From: Bradyrhizobium sp.
GTDB lineage: Bacteria > Pseudomonadota > Alphaproteobacteria > Rhizobiales > Xanthobacteraceae
Direction: 5' to 3'
DNA length: 38,008 nucleotides
NCBI RefSeq assembly: GCF_019242285.1
Contig: NZ_JAFAVV010000743.1
Location: forward strand, 1 to 38,008
The notes below the pieces were generated by a model. That model was not told the DNA's origin and searched no databases. It saw nothing but the letters and a program-made list of their open reading frames with translations. Positions 16,777 to 24,900 of this stretch are shown here, one piece after another. Position 1 is the first letter of the stretch. Every line of letters begins with the position of its first letter. The translations under genes and the position numbers were made by a program.

Positions 16777-16779
16777 GGA

Positions 16780-17190
16780 TCATTCCCTCTCGTCGATCAC
16801 GGCGGTGAAATCGCACTGCACCAGCGCGCCGCCTGCCATGTCCATCTGCATCGAATGACGCGCCGGACGCGAATGCTCGTCGGGAAACATTTTCAGCCAC
16901 TCGACATTGAGCGGACCGCGCTGGGCGCGGTCCTGGAGCCAGACCGTCACTTTGATGATGTCGTCGGTGGACCCGCCGGCCGCTTCCACCGTCGCCTGCA
17001 TGTGGGCGAACACGTTCGCACACTGCACCTCCAGGCTTTCCGGCATGCTCCCATCTCCCGGATTGCGGCCAAGGATGACGCCGGACATCACGAGACCGCC
17101 GATGCGGCAGGCGTTGGGAATCGGATTTCCGTGCCTGAAGCCGCCGATGTGGATGCTCCTGCGCCGCCCTTGGGCCGTCATGATGCTCAT
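16780..17190 (-). CDS. RidA / YjgF family protein
   Basis: A 136-residue protein with the Rid fold pattern: IPNACRIGGLVMSGVILGRNP, then QCANVFAHMQATVEAAGGSTDDIIKVTVWL, and a C-terminal VQCDFTAVIDE. Classic RidA deaminates reactive enamines released by PLP enzymes, while other subgroups act in catabolic pathways. The ATG at 17190 follows GAGAGGGA; an ATG at 17181 is an alternative. It is the middle gene of the receptor, RidA, hydrolase set. The arginine that defines active RidA is not clearly assigned here, so the subgroup and reaction remain open. Confidence 0.85.
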   Translation of the reverse strand: MSIMTAQGRRRSIHIGGFRHGNPIPNACRIGGLVMSGVILGRNPGDGSMPESLEVQCANVFAHMQATVEAAGGSTDDIIKVTVWLQDRAQRGPLNVEWLKMFPDEHSRPARHSMQMDMAGGALVQCDFTAVIDERE

Positions 17191-17261
17191 TCCCTCTCGT
17201 TGGTTGCCCTGCCCGCTCAATCGGTCGACTTCGGGGTCGGGCGCCGCGGCTCGTCAGTCGC

Positions 17262-18227
17262 TCACTCGGCCTTGATGTTGGCCTTCCGCACCACCGGAAT
17301 CCACTTCGCATCCTCCCGCGCCAGATAGGCCGTGAACTCCGAAGGCGTCATCGCGACCGCCTCGGCGCCGAGCTTGTCGAACTTGTCCACGACCGACGGG
17401 TCTTTCAGAACCGCCGCCATCGCATCGTGCAGCTTGTCCACGATCTCGCTTGGCGTGCCCGCGGGCGCAAACAGGCCGGTGAAGGTCTGTGCATCGAAAT
17501 CCTTGAATCCCAGCTCGCCGAATGTGGGCACATCGGGCAGCGACGGAACGCGATGCGCGCTGGTCACCGCGAGCGCGCGGACGTTTCCGTTCTTGATGTA
17601 GGGCAAGCCGACCGAAATCTGATCGAAGGCGAACTGCACCTGTCCCCCGATCAGGTCGTTGGTCGCCGGTGCGTTGCCGCGGTAGTGCACGGTGACCCAT
17701 TGCAGGCCGAGCGAGGACTGCGCGAGCTCGCTGAGAAGATGGTTGGTCGTGCCGGGTCCGGGCGATGCCATGGTCAGCTTGCCCGGCTCGCGGCGCGCCA
17801 GATCGAAGAACTCCTTGGCCGACCGGGCCTGCACCGACGGATGGACCTCGAGCACCAGCGGCGTCATCGAAATCGACGTGATGGGAAGAAAGTCACGCTG
17901 CCAGCGATAGGCATCGCGCTTGTTGACCTCCGGCGCGAACAGCACCGGCCCGTTGGCGCCGACGAACAGCGTATAGCCGTCATTGGCCGATTTCGCGAAC
18001 ATCTCGCCCGCGATCAGCCCGCCGGCCCCCGGCTTGTTGTCGATGATGAATGGCTGGCCGAGCCGCTCCTGCAGCTTGTCGGCGACGATGCGCGCGGCGC
18101 TGTCGACATTGCCGCCGGGCGGGTACGGCACGATCAGCCGAACGTTGCGTGCCGGCCACGGTTCGGCCGACGCCGCGCCGGCAAGCAGCGTCGCGATAGC
18201 GGCCGCCGCTAGAGCGAAGAATCTCAT
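17262..18227 (-). CDS. Tripartite tricarboxylate transporter (Bug-type) substrate-binding protein
   Basis: A 321-residue periplasmic receptor. The signal peptide is RFFALAAAAIATLLAGAASA, cut before EPWPARNVRLIVPYPPGGNVD, which is the family's first conserved strand-loop. ADKLQERLGQPFIIDNKPGAGG and LPDVPTFGELGFKDFD are equally typical. These proteins bind carboxylates for TctAB-type permeases, but no TctA or TctB gene is seen nearby. The start at 18227 follows a run of six G with 6 bases of spacing, and a longer reading adds residues before the signal peptide. It heads a likely operon with RidA and the LigI-like hydrolase, divergent from an IclR regulator. Confidence 0.92.
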   Translation of the reverse strand: MRFFALAAAAIATLLAGAASAEPWPARNVRLIVPYPPGGNVDSAARIVADKLQERLGQPFIIDNKPGAGGLIAGEMFAKSANDGYTLFVGANGPVLFAPEVNKRDAYRWQRDFLPITSISMTPLVLEVHPSVQARSAKEFFDLARREPGKLTMASPGPGTTNHLLSELAQSSLGLQWVTVHYRGNAPATNDLIGGQVQFAFDQISVGLPYIKNGNVRALAVTSAHRVPSLPDVPTFGELGFKDFDAQTFTGLFAPAGTPSEIVDKLHDAMAAVLKDPSVVDKFDKLGAEAVAMTPSEFTAYLAREDAKWIPVVRKANIKAE

Positions 18228-18325
18228 CCGTATCCCCCCAGGCCATGCGAAGGCGCGCATGGCACCCTCGATTGCACGCGACTATTCGCCCTGAGGCTTT
18301 ACGTGGCGACCGAATTATGCGGTTT

Positions 18326-18344
18326 CTGTCCACATCATGGACAG
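18326..18344. promoter_or_regulatory. Palindromic operator candidate for the IclR regulator
   Basis: CTGTCCA and TGGACAG form a perfect 7-bp inverted repeat with a 5-base centre, located between the divergent receptor operon and the IclR-family gene. IclR proteins bind such palindromes in divergent promoters. It ends 13 bases before the preferred start of the regulator gene at 18358. Confidence 0.5.
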
Positions 18345-18357
18345 AGGGCAGGCCGAC

Positions 18358-19152
18358 ATGGGCGACATGGATATGAGTGGAGCGGCGCCCAGACAGGGCG
18401 CGCAGGCGATCCGGCGCGCCCTGGCCGTGCTGCGCATTCTGGCGGCGGGCCGAGAGATCGGACTGCCGCTGGCCGAAGTCGTGCAGGCGACGGGGCTGAC
18501 CCGACCGACGGTTCATCGGATCGTCCATGCGCTCGTCGAGGAAGGCGTCGTCGAGTGGCACGAAAAGACCCGGCGCTACGCGATCGGTCGACAGGTCGGG
18601 GAGCTGGCGCTGGCCCGAACATCGCGCTCGCCGCTGCTTGCGGTTGCAGGCGACATCCTCGCGCAGACCTCGCGACGCGTGGGCGACATGCTGTTTCTGA
18701 CGCTGCGGACCGGCAGTGACACGCTGTGTGTCGACCGCCGGATCGGGTCCTATCCGATCCAGGTGCTCTCGATCGAGGTCGGCGCCCGGCGGCCGCTCGG
18801 TGTCAGCAGCGCGGGCGTGGCCATCCTCGCCGGCATGACCGGCCATGAGGCGCGGAAAATCGTCGCAACCAACCAAACGCGGTTCGAGGCTTATCGGACC
18901 GATACGGCGACCGTGCTTGCCCAGATCGCGGCCGCAAGGCGACGGGGCTACAATTTTCGCGAGGCCGGCCTGGTGCAGGGAACGAAATCCATTTCCACAT
19001 GGATCAAGGCCTTCGACGGCCGCCCGACCGCGGCCCTCACCGTCTCCGCGGTTCGCGCTCGGCTCACCCCTCGTCGCGAAACGGAGCTGGCCGAGATTCT
19101 TCTGGACGCGGCGCGCGCGATCGAGCGGAAGATGCAGGCCGCCGGCCCATAG
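18358..19152 (+). CDS. IclR-family transcriptional regulator
   Basis: A 264-residue regulator. Residues about 15-75 are a winged helix-turn-helix (AIRRALAVLRILAAG, then ATGLTRPTVHRIVHALVEEG). The C-terminal IclR effector domain follows, with VGDMLFLTLRTGSDTLCVDRR and the ligand-pocket segment RRPLGVSSAGVAILAGM. It probably controls the divergent receptor-RidA-hydrolase operon in response to a carboxylate or aromatic ligand. I prefer the ATG at 18358, which has GGCAGG 5 bases upstream. The ATG at 18337 lacks a ribosome site and lies in the palindromic operator. ATGs at 18367 and 18373 are also in frame. Confidence 0.88.
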   Translation: MGDMDMSGAAPRQGAQAIRRALAVLRILAAGREIGLPLAEVVQATGLTRPTVHRIVHALVEEGVVEWHEKTRRYAIGRQVGELALARTSRSPLLAVAGDILAQTSRRVGDMLFLTLRTGSDTLCVDRRIGSYPIQVLSIEVGARRPLGVSSAGVAILAGMTGHEARKIVATNQTRFEAYRTDTATVLAQIAAARRRGYNFREAGLVQGTKSISTWIKAFDGRPTAALTVSAVRARLTPRRETELAEILLDAARAIERKMQAAGP

Positions 19153-19174
19153 CCGCCATGTTCGCTCGCCGGCT

Positions 19175-19202
19175 TTGCGTCCCCGACCGCGCGCGGTATG
19201 CT
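19175..19202 (+). promoter_or_regulatory. Possible sigma-70 promoter for the cupin gene
   Basis: TTGCGT (19175-19180) and TATGCT (19197-19202) are separated by 16 bases and lie about 50 bases before the cupin start. Both hexamers are partial matches, so this is a weak call. Confidence 0.3.
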
Positions 19203-19250
19203 TGGGCGTTTTCGTCCGCAATATCGCAAAAGAATCCGAGGGAGGCCGTC

Positions 19251-19667
19251 ATGTCCGTGCAGGAGCGCAAGCTGGTCCATTCCGACATCAAGCCGGAAAA
19301 TCCGCCGGAGCGCACGGCGCACTATCTCGATGTGCCCAACATGCCCTGGGAAGCCACCAAGTTCCCGGGCATCCGGATCAAGGTGCTCTACACCGACGAT
19401 TCCGGCATCACCACGGCCCTGTTCAAGCTCGAGCCCGGCGCCGTCGTGCCGCTGCACGAGCACACCGCGCTCGAGCAGACCTATGTGATCGAGGGCTCGC
19501 TCGAGGATCACGAAGGCAAATGCGGCCCGGGCCAGTTCGTCTGGCGCCCGGCCGGCAACCAGCACGAGGCGGTCGCTCCCAATGGCGCGGTGATCCTCGG
19601 CTTCTTCCTCAAGCCCAACCGCTTTGCCTATGGCGAGAAGTTCTTCACAGCGCCGGGCGAGCGGTAG
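19251..19667 (+). CDS. Cupin-domain protein
   Basis: A 138-residue single-domain cupin. The first metal-binding motif is visible as PLHEHTALEQTYVIEG, giving ligands His69, His71 and Glu75, and the second motif supplies His105 in AGNQHEAVAP. It could be a dioxygenase or a ChrR-like sensor cupin; the sequence does not decide. The start at 19251 follows GGGAGG with 5 bases of spacing. Its stop codon lies inside a hairpin shared with the convergent membrane-protein gene. The IclR regulator upstream is on the same strand, but a 98-base gap suggests a separate promoter. Confidence 0.85.
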   Translation: MSVQERKLVHSDIKPENPPERTAHYLDVPNMPWEATKFPGIRIKVLYTDDSGITTALFKLEPGAVVPLHEHTALEQTYVIEGSLEDHEGKCGPGQFVWRPAGNQHEAVAPNGAVILGFFLKPNRFAYGEKFFTAPGER

Positions 19668-19680
19668 CGCAGAGCGCTAC
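19664..19680. terminator. Hairpin spanning both stop codons of convergent genes
   Basis: GTAGCGC, loop AGA, GCGCTAC forms a perfect 7-bp stem. The TAG of the cupin gene (19665-19667) and the TAG of the opposing gene (19677-19679) sit at equivalent places in its two arms. It probably serves as a compact terminator for both directions, although neither side has a T run. Confidence 0.45.
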
Positions 19681-20243
19681 GGCAGCAACGCATCCGGGAT
19701 CTCGTCGAACGCATAGGTCTGCGGCCGGTTGCGCCTGACGAAGCCACCGACCTGCGAGCCGAGCAGCGCGGCGAAACCCAGCAGAAACAGCGCGCCTGCG
19801 AGTTCGCCCGTCCAGATCGCGCGCAGGAGCAAGCCGGCCATCCCGATCGCCACCAGCGCCAGCAGCGTCAGGCCGGCGGCATAGGCATTGCGGCCGAGCC
19901 CACCGGCGAGCACGGCCCGGCTTCCCGCCTGCGCCATCCGCTCGTGCAGGGCGCGTACGAAGACGCGATAGTCGCGGTCCTGCGGCGCCATCAGCGCCGC
20001 GGTCTGCCAGGAGGTCGAGAGCAGGATCAGCCGCGCACCGCCGGCATGGGTGAGGTCGCAGCGGAAGCGGCGCGCTTGCATCGAGACCGGCCGAAACGAC
20101 AGCCGGACCGCGGCGATATCGGCATAGGCCCACACTCCCGCACGTCCGCCGGCGCGGAAGGACAGGCCGTCGTGCGCCAATTCGAATTGATGCGCAGGGC
20201 CGATCAGCGACGCCTTGAAGGCGTAGCGGATAGGCCCCGCCAT
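19677..20243 (-). CDS. Membrane protein of unknown function, PH-like N-terminus
   Basis: A 188-residue protein. The first 110 residues are soluble and beta-rich (FELAHDGLSFRAGGRAGVWAYADIAAVRLSF), the sort of pattern seen in bacterial PH-like domains. Two transmembrane segments follow (AAGLTLLALVAIGMAGLLL and LAGALFLLGFAALLGSQVGG), and it ends with NRPQTYAFDEIPDALLP. The start at 20243 follows AGGAG with 9 bases of spacing. It is divergent from the next gene, also a small membrane protein. I cannot assign a function; the PH-like reading is an impression from the strand pattern. Confidence 0.75.
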   Translation of the reverse strand: MAGPIRYAFKASLIGPAHQFELAHDGLSFRAGGRAGVWAYADIAAVRLSFRPVSMQARRFRCDLTHAGGARLILLSTSWQTAALMAPQDRDYRVFVRALHERMAQAGSRAVLAGGLGRNAYAAGLTLLALVAIGMAGLLLRAIWTGELAGALFLLGFAALLGSQVGGFVRRNRPQTYAFDEIPDALLP

Positions 20244-20311
20244 CGTCGCCGGCTCCTGCAGTTTCCACTCCCGCCTTGCGCAATCGCCCCGCCTTATCTA
20301 ACAACTGGCGC

Positions 20312-20746
20312 ATGGCTGAAACGACCTTTTTTCCGCGCCGGCTGATTTTGGGCGGCGCGATGGTGGCCGGCATGCTGCTGGCGCTCGCCGTGCACATGCT
20401 CGGCGCGCGCTACGGGCTCGATCTCGGCGGTCTGTGGCGGTCCGATACGACCGACTTCATGCCGGCGGGCGCGGCCGTCGCATGGTGGCTGATCGCGACC
20501 GTGGCATTCTCCGGCGGCTATTTCACCGCGACGTTGATGGACAGCGCCGTCTCGGGGCAGATCCCGCAGCGGATGCGCCAGTTCCTGATCGCGATCGGCG
20601 TGCTCCTGCTCGCCGGCGCCGGACAGGCCGCCTCCGCGCCGAGCGCGGTCCCGACCGTGTCAGGCGTGCTCACCGGCGTCGCCGCACTCCTGCTCGGCGC
20701 GGCGATGGCGTTCTGCGGCGCGAACTTCGCGCTGCGCAAGGCTTGA
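20312..20746 (+). CDS. Four-helix membrane protein of unknown function
   Basis: A 144-residue protein with about four hydrophobic segments, at residues 11-30, 53-75, 88-108 and 115-138. The last two flank a Ser/Pro-containing loop (AASAPSAVPTVSG). No catalytic motif is seen. The ATG at 20312 lacks a clear ribosome site; an upstream in-frame start at 20276 would extend into the divergent promoter region and is less likely. Its stop is 3 bases from the stop of the convergent MHYT-GGDEF-EAL gene. Function unknown. Confidence 0.7.
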   Translation: MAETTFFPRRLILGGAMVAGMLLALAVHMLGARYGLDLGGLWRSDTTDFMPAGAAVAWWLIATVAFSGGYFTATLMDSAVSGQIPQRMRQFLIAIGVLLLAGAGQAASAPSAVPTVSGVLTGVAALLLGAAMAFCGANFALRKA

Positions 20747-20749
20747 GGG

Positions 20750-23155
20750 TCAAGCCACCGCGCTGGTGCGCGCTCTCGCCAACAGCCCGTCGACCTCGGC
20801 CGCCGGACGCGGCTTGCTGAACAGGTAACCTTGCGCCTGCGCGCAGCCCTCGCGGCACAACAGCTCGCGCTGGGCCTCGGTCTCGACGCCCTCGGCGGTC
20901 GTGATGATGCCGAGGCTGCGGGCAAGCCCGGTCACGGCGCGGATGATCGCCAGCGAATCGTCGCTGTTCGGCAGCTCCTTGACGAAGGAGCGATCGATCT
21001 TGATCTTATCGAATGGAAACTTGCGCAAATAGCTGAGCGACGAATAGCCGGTTCCGAAGTCGTCGAGCGATATCTTCACCCCGAGCGCGCGCAGCTCGTG
21101 CAGCATCGCAAGCGTCGCCTCGCTGTTCTGCAGCAGCACCGATTCGGTGATCTCGAGCTCCAGGCGATGCGCGGGCAGAGCGGATGCCTCGAGTGCCGCC
21201 TTCACGGACTCGACCAGGTTCGCGTTCTTGAACTGTACCGGCGAAAGGTTCACGGCGACGTCGACCTGCGGCCAGCGCGCCGCGTCCATGCAGGCACGCC
21301 GCAGTACCGCATCGCCAAGCTGGATGATCAGGCCGCTGTCCTCGGCCAGTGGGATGAACTGGACGGGCGATATCTGGCCGCGTTGAGGGTGATTCCAGCG
21401 CACCAGCGCCTCCAGCATCACGGTTTCGTCGCTCGAGAGATCACGGATCGGCTGGTAATGAACCTCGAATTCATTCGCGTCGCGCTGCAATGCGATGCGA
21501 AGGTCCTGCAGCAGCCCGCGGCGAGCCTGGGCGCGCGCATCCATGCCGATCTCGAAGAAGCGGTAGGTGCCGCGGCCGTCCGCCTTGGCGCGATAGAGCG
21601 CGAGCTCGGCCTTCTTGAGCAGTTCATCGGGATCGTCGCCGTCACTGGGCGCGAGTGCGATGCCGACGCTGACCCCGATCTCGATCTTCTGGCCGTCGAG
21701 CTCATAGGGCCTTCCGATGGCCTCGATGAGGCGCGCGGCGAGCGAGTCCGGCGCCGAAGCCTCGTCCTCGCGGTCGAGCTGGATCACCGCGAATTCGTCG
21801 CCGCCCAGCCTCGCGACCGCGTCGTTGACGCCGATGCCGTCGCGCAGCCGGGCGGCGACCTGGCGCAGCAGCGCATCGCCGACCGGGTGCCCGAGCGTAT
21901 CGTTGACTTCCCTGAAATCATCGAGATCGAGGCAGTGCACCGCGACGCGGTCGCCGCGGCTGGCGAGGCGCAGCAGCTGTTCCAGCCGCTCGCGAAACAG
22001 CGTGCGGTTCGGCAGATTGGTGAGCGCGTCATGGCGCGCCATGTGGAAGATCTGCTCCTGCGCGCGCTGCCACTCGGTGACGTCCTCGAAGGTCGCTACC
22101 CAGCCGCCGTCCGTCATCGGCTGGTTGACGACGCGAATCGCGCGTCCCTGCTGGTCGATCACCCTGGTGTCGGAATGACCCACCCACGCCTCCGCGATCG
22201 ATCTGGCGAAGGTCTCCTCGGGATCGCCCTGCCAGCGTCCGGCCGAGCGGAGCTGCTGCAGCACGTCGAGCAGGGAGCGCCCCTTCAATTCGATGTCATC
22301 GCGCGCCATCATCGTCCTGTAGCGCTGGTTCGCCAGCAGGATCTGGCCTTCCATGTCGTACATGCAGAGCCCCTGCGACATGTTCTCGAGCGCGGTATCG
22401 AGCAGGACCTTCTGCCGGTGCAGGGCGCCTTGTACGCGGCGATCCATGATCGCGGCGCCGAGCGAGATGCCGAGGATGATGAAGGCTGCGGCCGCCACCA
22501 GGAACGACAGCACGGTCGGGGAAATCAGCATGCCCGCCCGGGCAAGGTTGGAATCGGGGATCAGCGTGACGGCCCCCATCGCGGTGAAATGATGGGACAC
22601 GATGGCGATCGTCAGCAGCACGATGGCTGAAACCCGGCGGCTCGCGCGGTCGAAGCCGACGGCAACCATGAGGGCAAGCGCGGCAAAAACGCATCCGAAG
22701 ACGACCGAGGCGATCACGATGCCGGGCGCCCAGACGATGCGGGCGGGCAGCTCGAGCGCCGCCATGCCGGTATAGTGCATCGCCGCCACGCCGAGGCCGA
22801 CGATGGCGCCGCCGAGCGCGGCGAACGATTGCCGCGCATCCGACAGGGCGACGCCGAGGCCGATGCCGGTGGTCGACACCGCGAAGATCAAGGACGAGAT
22901 CGTGATCGGGATGTCGTAGCCGGCGGCGTGGTCGCTGTCATAGGCCAGCATCGCGATGAAGTGCACGGCCCAGATGCCGCAGCCGCTCACGACCGCGTCG
23001 AGCGAAATCCAGATCGTGCGCGCCGGCCCCTCCGAGGCTCTGGCGCGATCGAACAGGTTGACGGCGACCGCGCTCGCAAGCAGGCAAACAACGACGGCGA
23101 GCGCGACCAGTCGCCAGTCGTGTTCGGTGCGCAGGCAAGTCAATACTCGATACAT
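20750..23155 (-). CDS. MHYT-PAS-GGDEF-EAL cyclic-di-GMP enzyme
   Basis: An 801-residue membrane protein. Residues about 15-245 carry the seven-helix MHYT sensor with repeated motifs (VHFIAM, MHYTGM, HHFTAMG), thought to bind a metal and sense a gas or redox signal. A PAS-like region follows (about 265-385, ENMSQGLCMYDMEGQILLANQRY). The diguanylate cyclase site is intact at 451-455 (LGGDEFAV). The phosphodiesterase domain starts with EALVRW at 582 and keeps NLSPVQF, DDFGTGYSSL, DKIKIDRSFV and EGVET. Both activities therefore look possible; which dominates is unknown. The ATG at 23155 is chosen because the sensor helix follows it; TTG at 23188 is an alternative. Confidence 0.93.
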   Translation of the reverse strand: MYRVLTCLRTEHDWRLVALAVVVCLLASAVAVNLFDRARASEGPARTIWISLDAVVSGCGIWAVHFIAMLAYDSDHAAGYDIPITISSLIFAVSTTGIGLGVALSDARQSFAALGGAIVGLGVAAMHYTGMAALELPARIVWAPGIVIASVVFGCVFAALALMVAVGFDRASRRVSAIVLLTIAIVSHHFTAMGAVTLIPDSNLARAGMLISPTVLSFLVAAAAFIILGISLGAAIMDRRVQGALHRQKVLLDTALENMSQGLCMYDMEGQILLANQRYRTMMARDDIELKGRSLLDVLQQLRSAGRWQGDPEETFARSIAEAWVGHSDTRVIDQQGRAIRVVNQPMTDGGWVATFEDVTEWQRAQEQIFHMARHDALTNLPNRTLFRERLEQLLRLASRGDRVAVHCLDLDDFREVNDTLGHPVGDALLRQVAARLRDGIGVNDAVARLGGDEFAVIQLDREDEASAPDSLAARLIEAIGRPYELDGQKIEIGVSVGIALAPSDGDDPDELLKKAELALYRAKADGRGTYRFFEIGMDARAQARRGLLQDLRIALQRDANEFEVHYQPIRDLSSDETVMLEALVRWNHPQRGQISPVQFIPLAEDSGLIIQLGDAVLRRACMDAARWPQVDVAVNLSPVQFKNANLVESVKAALEASALPAHRLELEITESVLLQNSEATLAMLHELRALGVKISLDDFGTGYSSLSYLRKFPFDKIKIDRSFVKELPNSDDSLAIIRAVTGLARSLGIITTAEGVETEAQRELLCREGCAQAQGYLFSKPRPAAEVDGLLARARTSAVA

Positions 23156-23326
23156 ATCTCGTCCCAGGCCATTCCGCCTGTTACGCAACCTCAGATGGAG
23201 GTTTATTCAGGTTAACGCGGGCGCCCTTGTGCAGCGCATGGTGAAGGAAGGATTGGGCGGGAACAGTAGTTTACCTGAGGCGCGGTCGGAACGCGCTGGT
23301 GGAACTCCCGCAACTATCCGGACAGA

Positions 23327-24769
23327 TCAGGAATGAGAGCGGTGCCGGCTGCCACCTTCGACGAACCTGTCTCGTCGCCAGATCAGGACTGCCGACAGCA
23401 ACAGCAACGACGCGGAAATGATCAACGACTGATGCGCCCCGCGCATGAATCCGCTTGCGCTCGCGGCCAGCGAGCCGAACAGCGCGACGCCTGTGGCGCT
23501 GCCGGTCTGGCGGCTGGCGTTCAGCACACCGGCCGCAACACCCGAGCGCGCCTTCTCGACGCTGCCGAGCAGGGTCGAGGTCAACGGCGGCACCAGGAGG
23601 CCGAGACCGACGCTGAGCGCAACCAGTTGCCCGCAGATCGCGAGATAGCCGGTGCCCGGCTGCATACCGAGCAGCGCGAGGGCGCCGAGCGCCGCCAACA
23701 CGGCGCCCAGCGCGATCGTCCGGGGCGCGCCGATCCGCTCGGCGAGACGCGGCGCCCCCAGGTTTGCCGGCAGCACGACGCCCATCATCGGCATGAAGGC
23801 GAGTCCGGTCGCGAATGGCGACCATCCATTGACCTGCTGGAAGTAGAGGCTGAACACGAAGATCAGGCCGTAATAGGCGATGTTGACGAACAGGCCGAGC
23901 AGCGCCGCCAGCGCGAACGTCCGGTGACGGAACAGGCCGAGCGGCAGCATCGGCTGCGCCGTCCGCTGCTCGCGCACCACGAACAGCACCGCCGCCACGG
24001 CGCAGGCGACGAAGCCGGCCATCACCCAGCGATCGGTCCAGCCGGCCGCGCCGCCCTCGATGATCGAAGCGGTAAGACCGCCGAGTGCGACGACCGCCGC
24101 GACCTGTCCGGGCAGATCGAGCTCGCGCTGCGGCGCGCGCGCGGTCTCCTCCGCATAGCGCAAGGTCAGCCACAGCCCGACCAGTCCGATCGGCAAATTG
24201 ACGAGGAAGATCGAGCGCCATCCGACCAGTTCGATCAGTCCGCCGCCGACGAACGGCCCCGCGGTCAGCGCGAGACTCGCACCCGCCGCCCAGATGCCGA
24301 CCGCGCGGCCCCGCGACGTCTCGTCGTGATAGGCGTGGTTGAGCAGCGCGAGCGAATTCGGCACCAGGATCGCCGCGCCCAATCCCTGCACCGCGCGGGC
24401 TGCAATCAGGGTGACGGCATTCGGCGCGAGGGCACATGCCACCGACGCCGCCGTGAAGATGGCAAAGCCCGCCATGAAGACGCGCTTGGCGCCGACGCGA
24501 TCGCCGAGCGCACCCGCGCTCAGGATGAAGGCCGCGAACACGATGGTATAGGCGCTGACGATCCATTGCAGCTCGAAGACGCCGCCGCCCAGCGCGGCGC
24601 CGATGCTGCTCAGCGCGGTATTGACGATGGTGACGTCGAGCTGGACCACGGCAAAGCCGAGGCTCATCGCCGCCAATGTGAGTGAGGCCGCGTGCCGCGA
24701 TCGGGGCGATCCGCGCTGCGCAGCGGCGCGGAATCCTTCATGATGGGTCTTGACGGAACTGACTTGCAT
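23327..24769 (-). CDS. MFS drug exporter, DHA2 (EmrB/QacA) family
   Basis: A 480-residue, about 14-helix proton antiporter of the inner membrane. The first helix holds LDVTIVNTALSSIG, the DHA2 signature, and GALGDRVGAKRVF is MFS motif A in the first cytoplasmic loop. RAVQGLGAAILVPNSLALL and GPFVGGGLIELVGWRSIFLVNLPIG (motif C region) follow. The C-terminus ends in a basic tail (WRRDRFVEGGSRHRSHS). The start at 24769 follows GGAGG with 6 bases of spacing. No membrane-fusion partner (EmrA type) or regulator is adjacent, so the substrate is unknown. Confidence 0.9.
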   Translation of the reverse strand: MQVSSVKTHHEGFRAAAQRGSPRSRHAASLTLAAMSLGFAVVQLDVTIVNTALSSIGAALGGGVFELQWIVSAYTIVFAAFILSAGALGDRVGAKRVFMAGFAIFTAASVACALAPNAVTLIAARAVQGLGAAILVPNSLALLNHAYHDETSRGRAVGIWAAGASLALTAGPFVGGGLIELVGWRSIFLVNLPIGLVGLWLTLRYAEETARAPQRELDLPGQVAAVVALGGLTASIIEGGAAGWTDRWVMAGFVACAVAAVLFVVREQRTAQPMLPLGLFRHRTFALAALLGLFVNIAYYGLIFVFSLYFQQVNGWSPFATGLAFMPMMGVVLPANLGAPRLAERIGAPRTIALGAVLAALGALALLGMQPGTGYLAICGQLVALSVGLGLLVPPLTSTLLGSVEKARSGVAAGVLNASRQTGSATGVALFGSLAASASGFMRGAHQSLIISASLLLLSAVLIWRRDRFVEGGSRHRSHS

Positions 24770-24848
24770 GGGTCGCCTCCGGTGCGGATGATCACCCGGA
24801 TAACGCGGCAGCCCTCTGGACATGCTTCGATGGAGATCGAATGATAAA

Positions 24849-24873
24849 GGCCGCCGCGCAAAGCGCGACGGCC
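24849..24873 (-). terminator. Intrinsic terminator of the yciE-like gene
   Basis: On the minus strand an 11-bp GC-rich stem with one G-T wobble and a 3-base loop is followed by TTTATC. It lies 28 bases past the stop of the ferritin-like gene and before the MFS gene, so the two are separate units. Confidence 0.7.
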
Positions 24874-24900
24874 CCGCTCGATCGATCATTCTGCCGAAAA

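Noticed and set aside
20831..22630. A 599-codon plus-strand frame opposite the MHYT-GGDEF-EAL gene.
   Set aside because: Antisense shadow of an unmistakable gene; no domain and no ribosome site.
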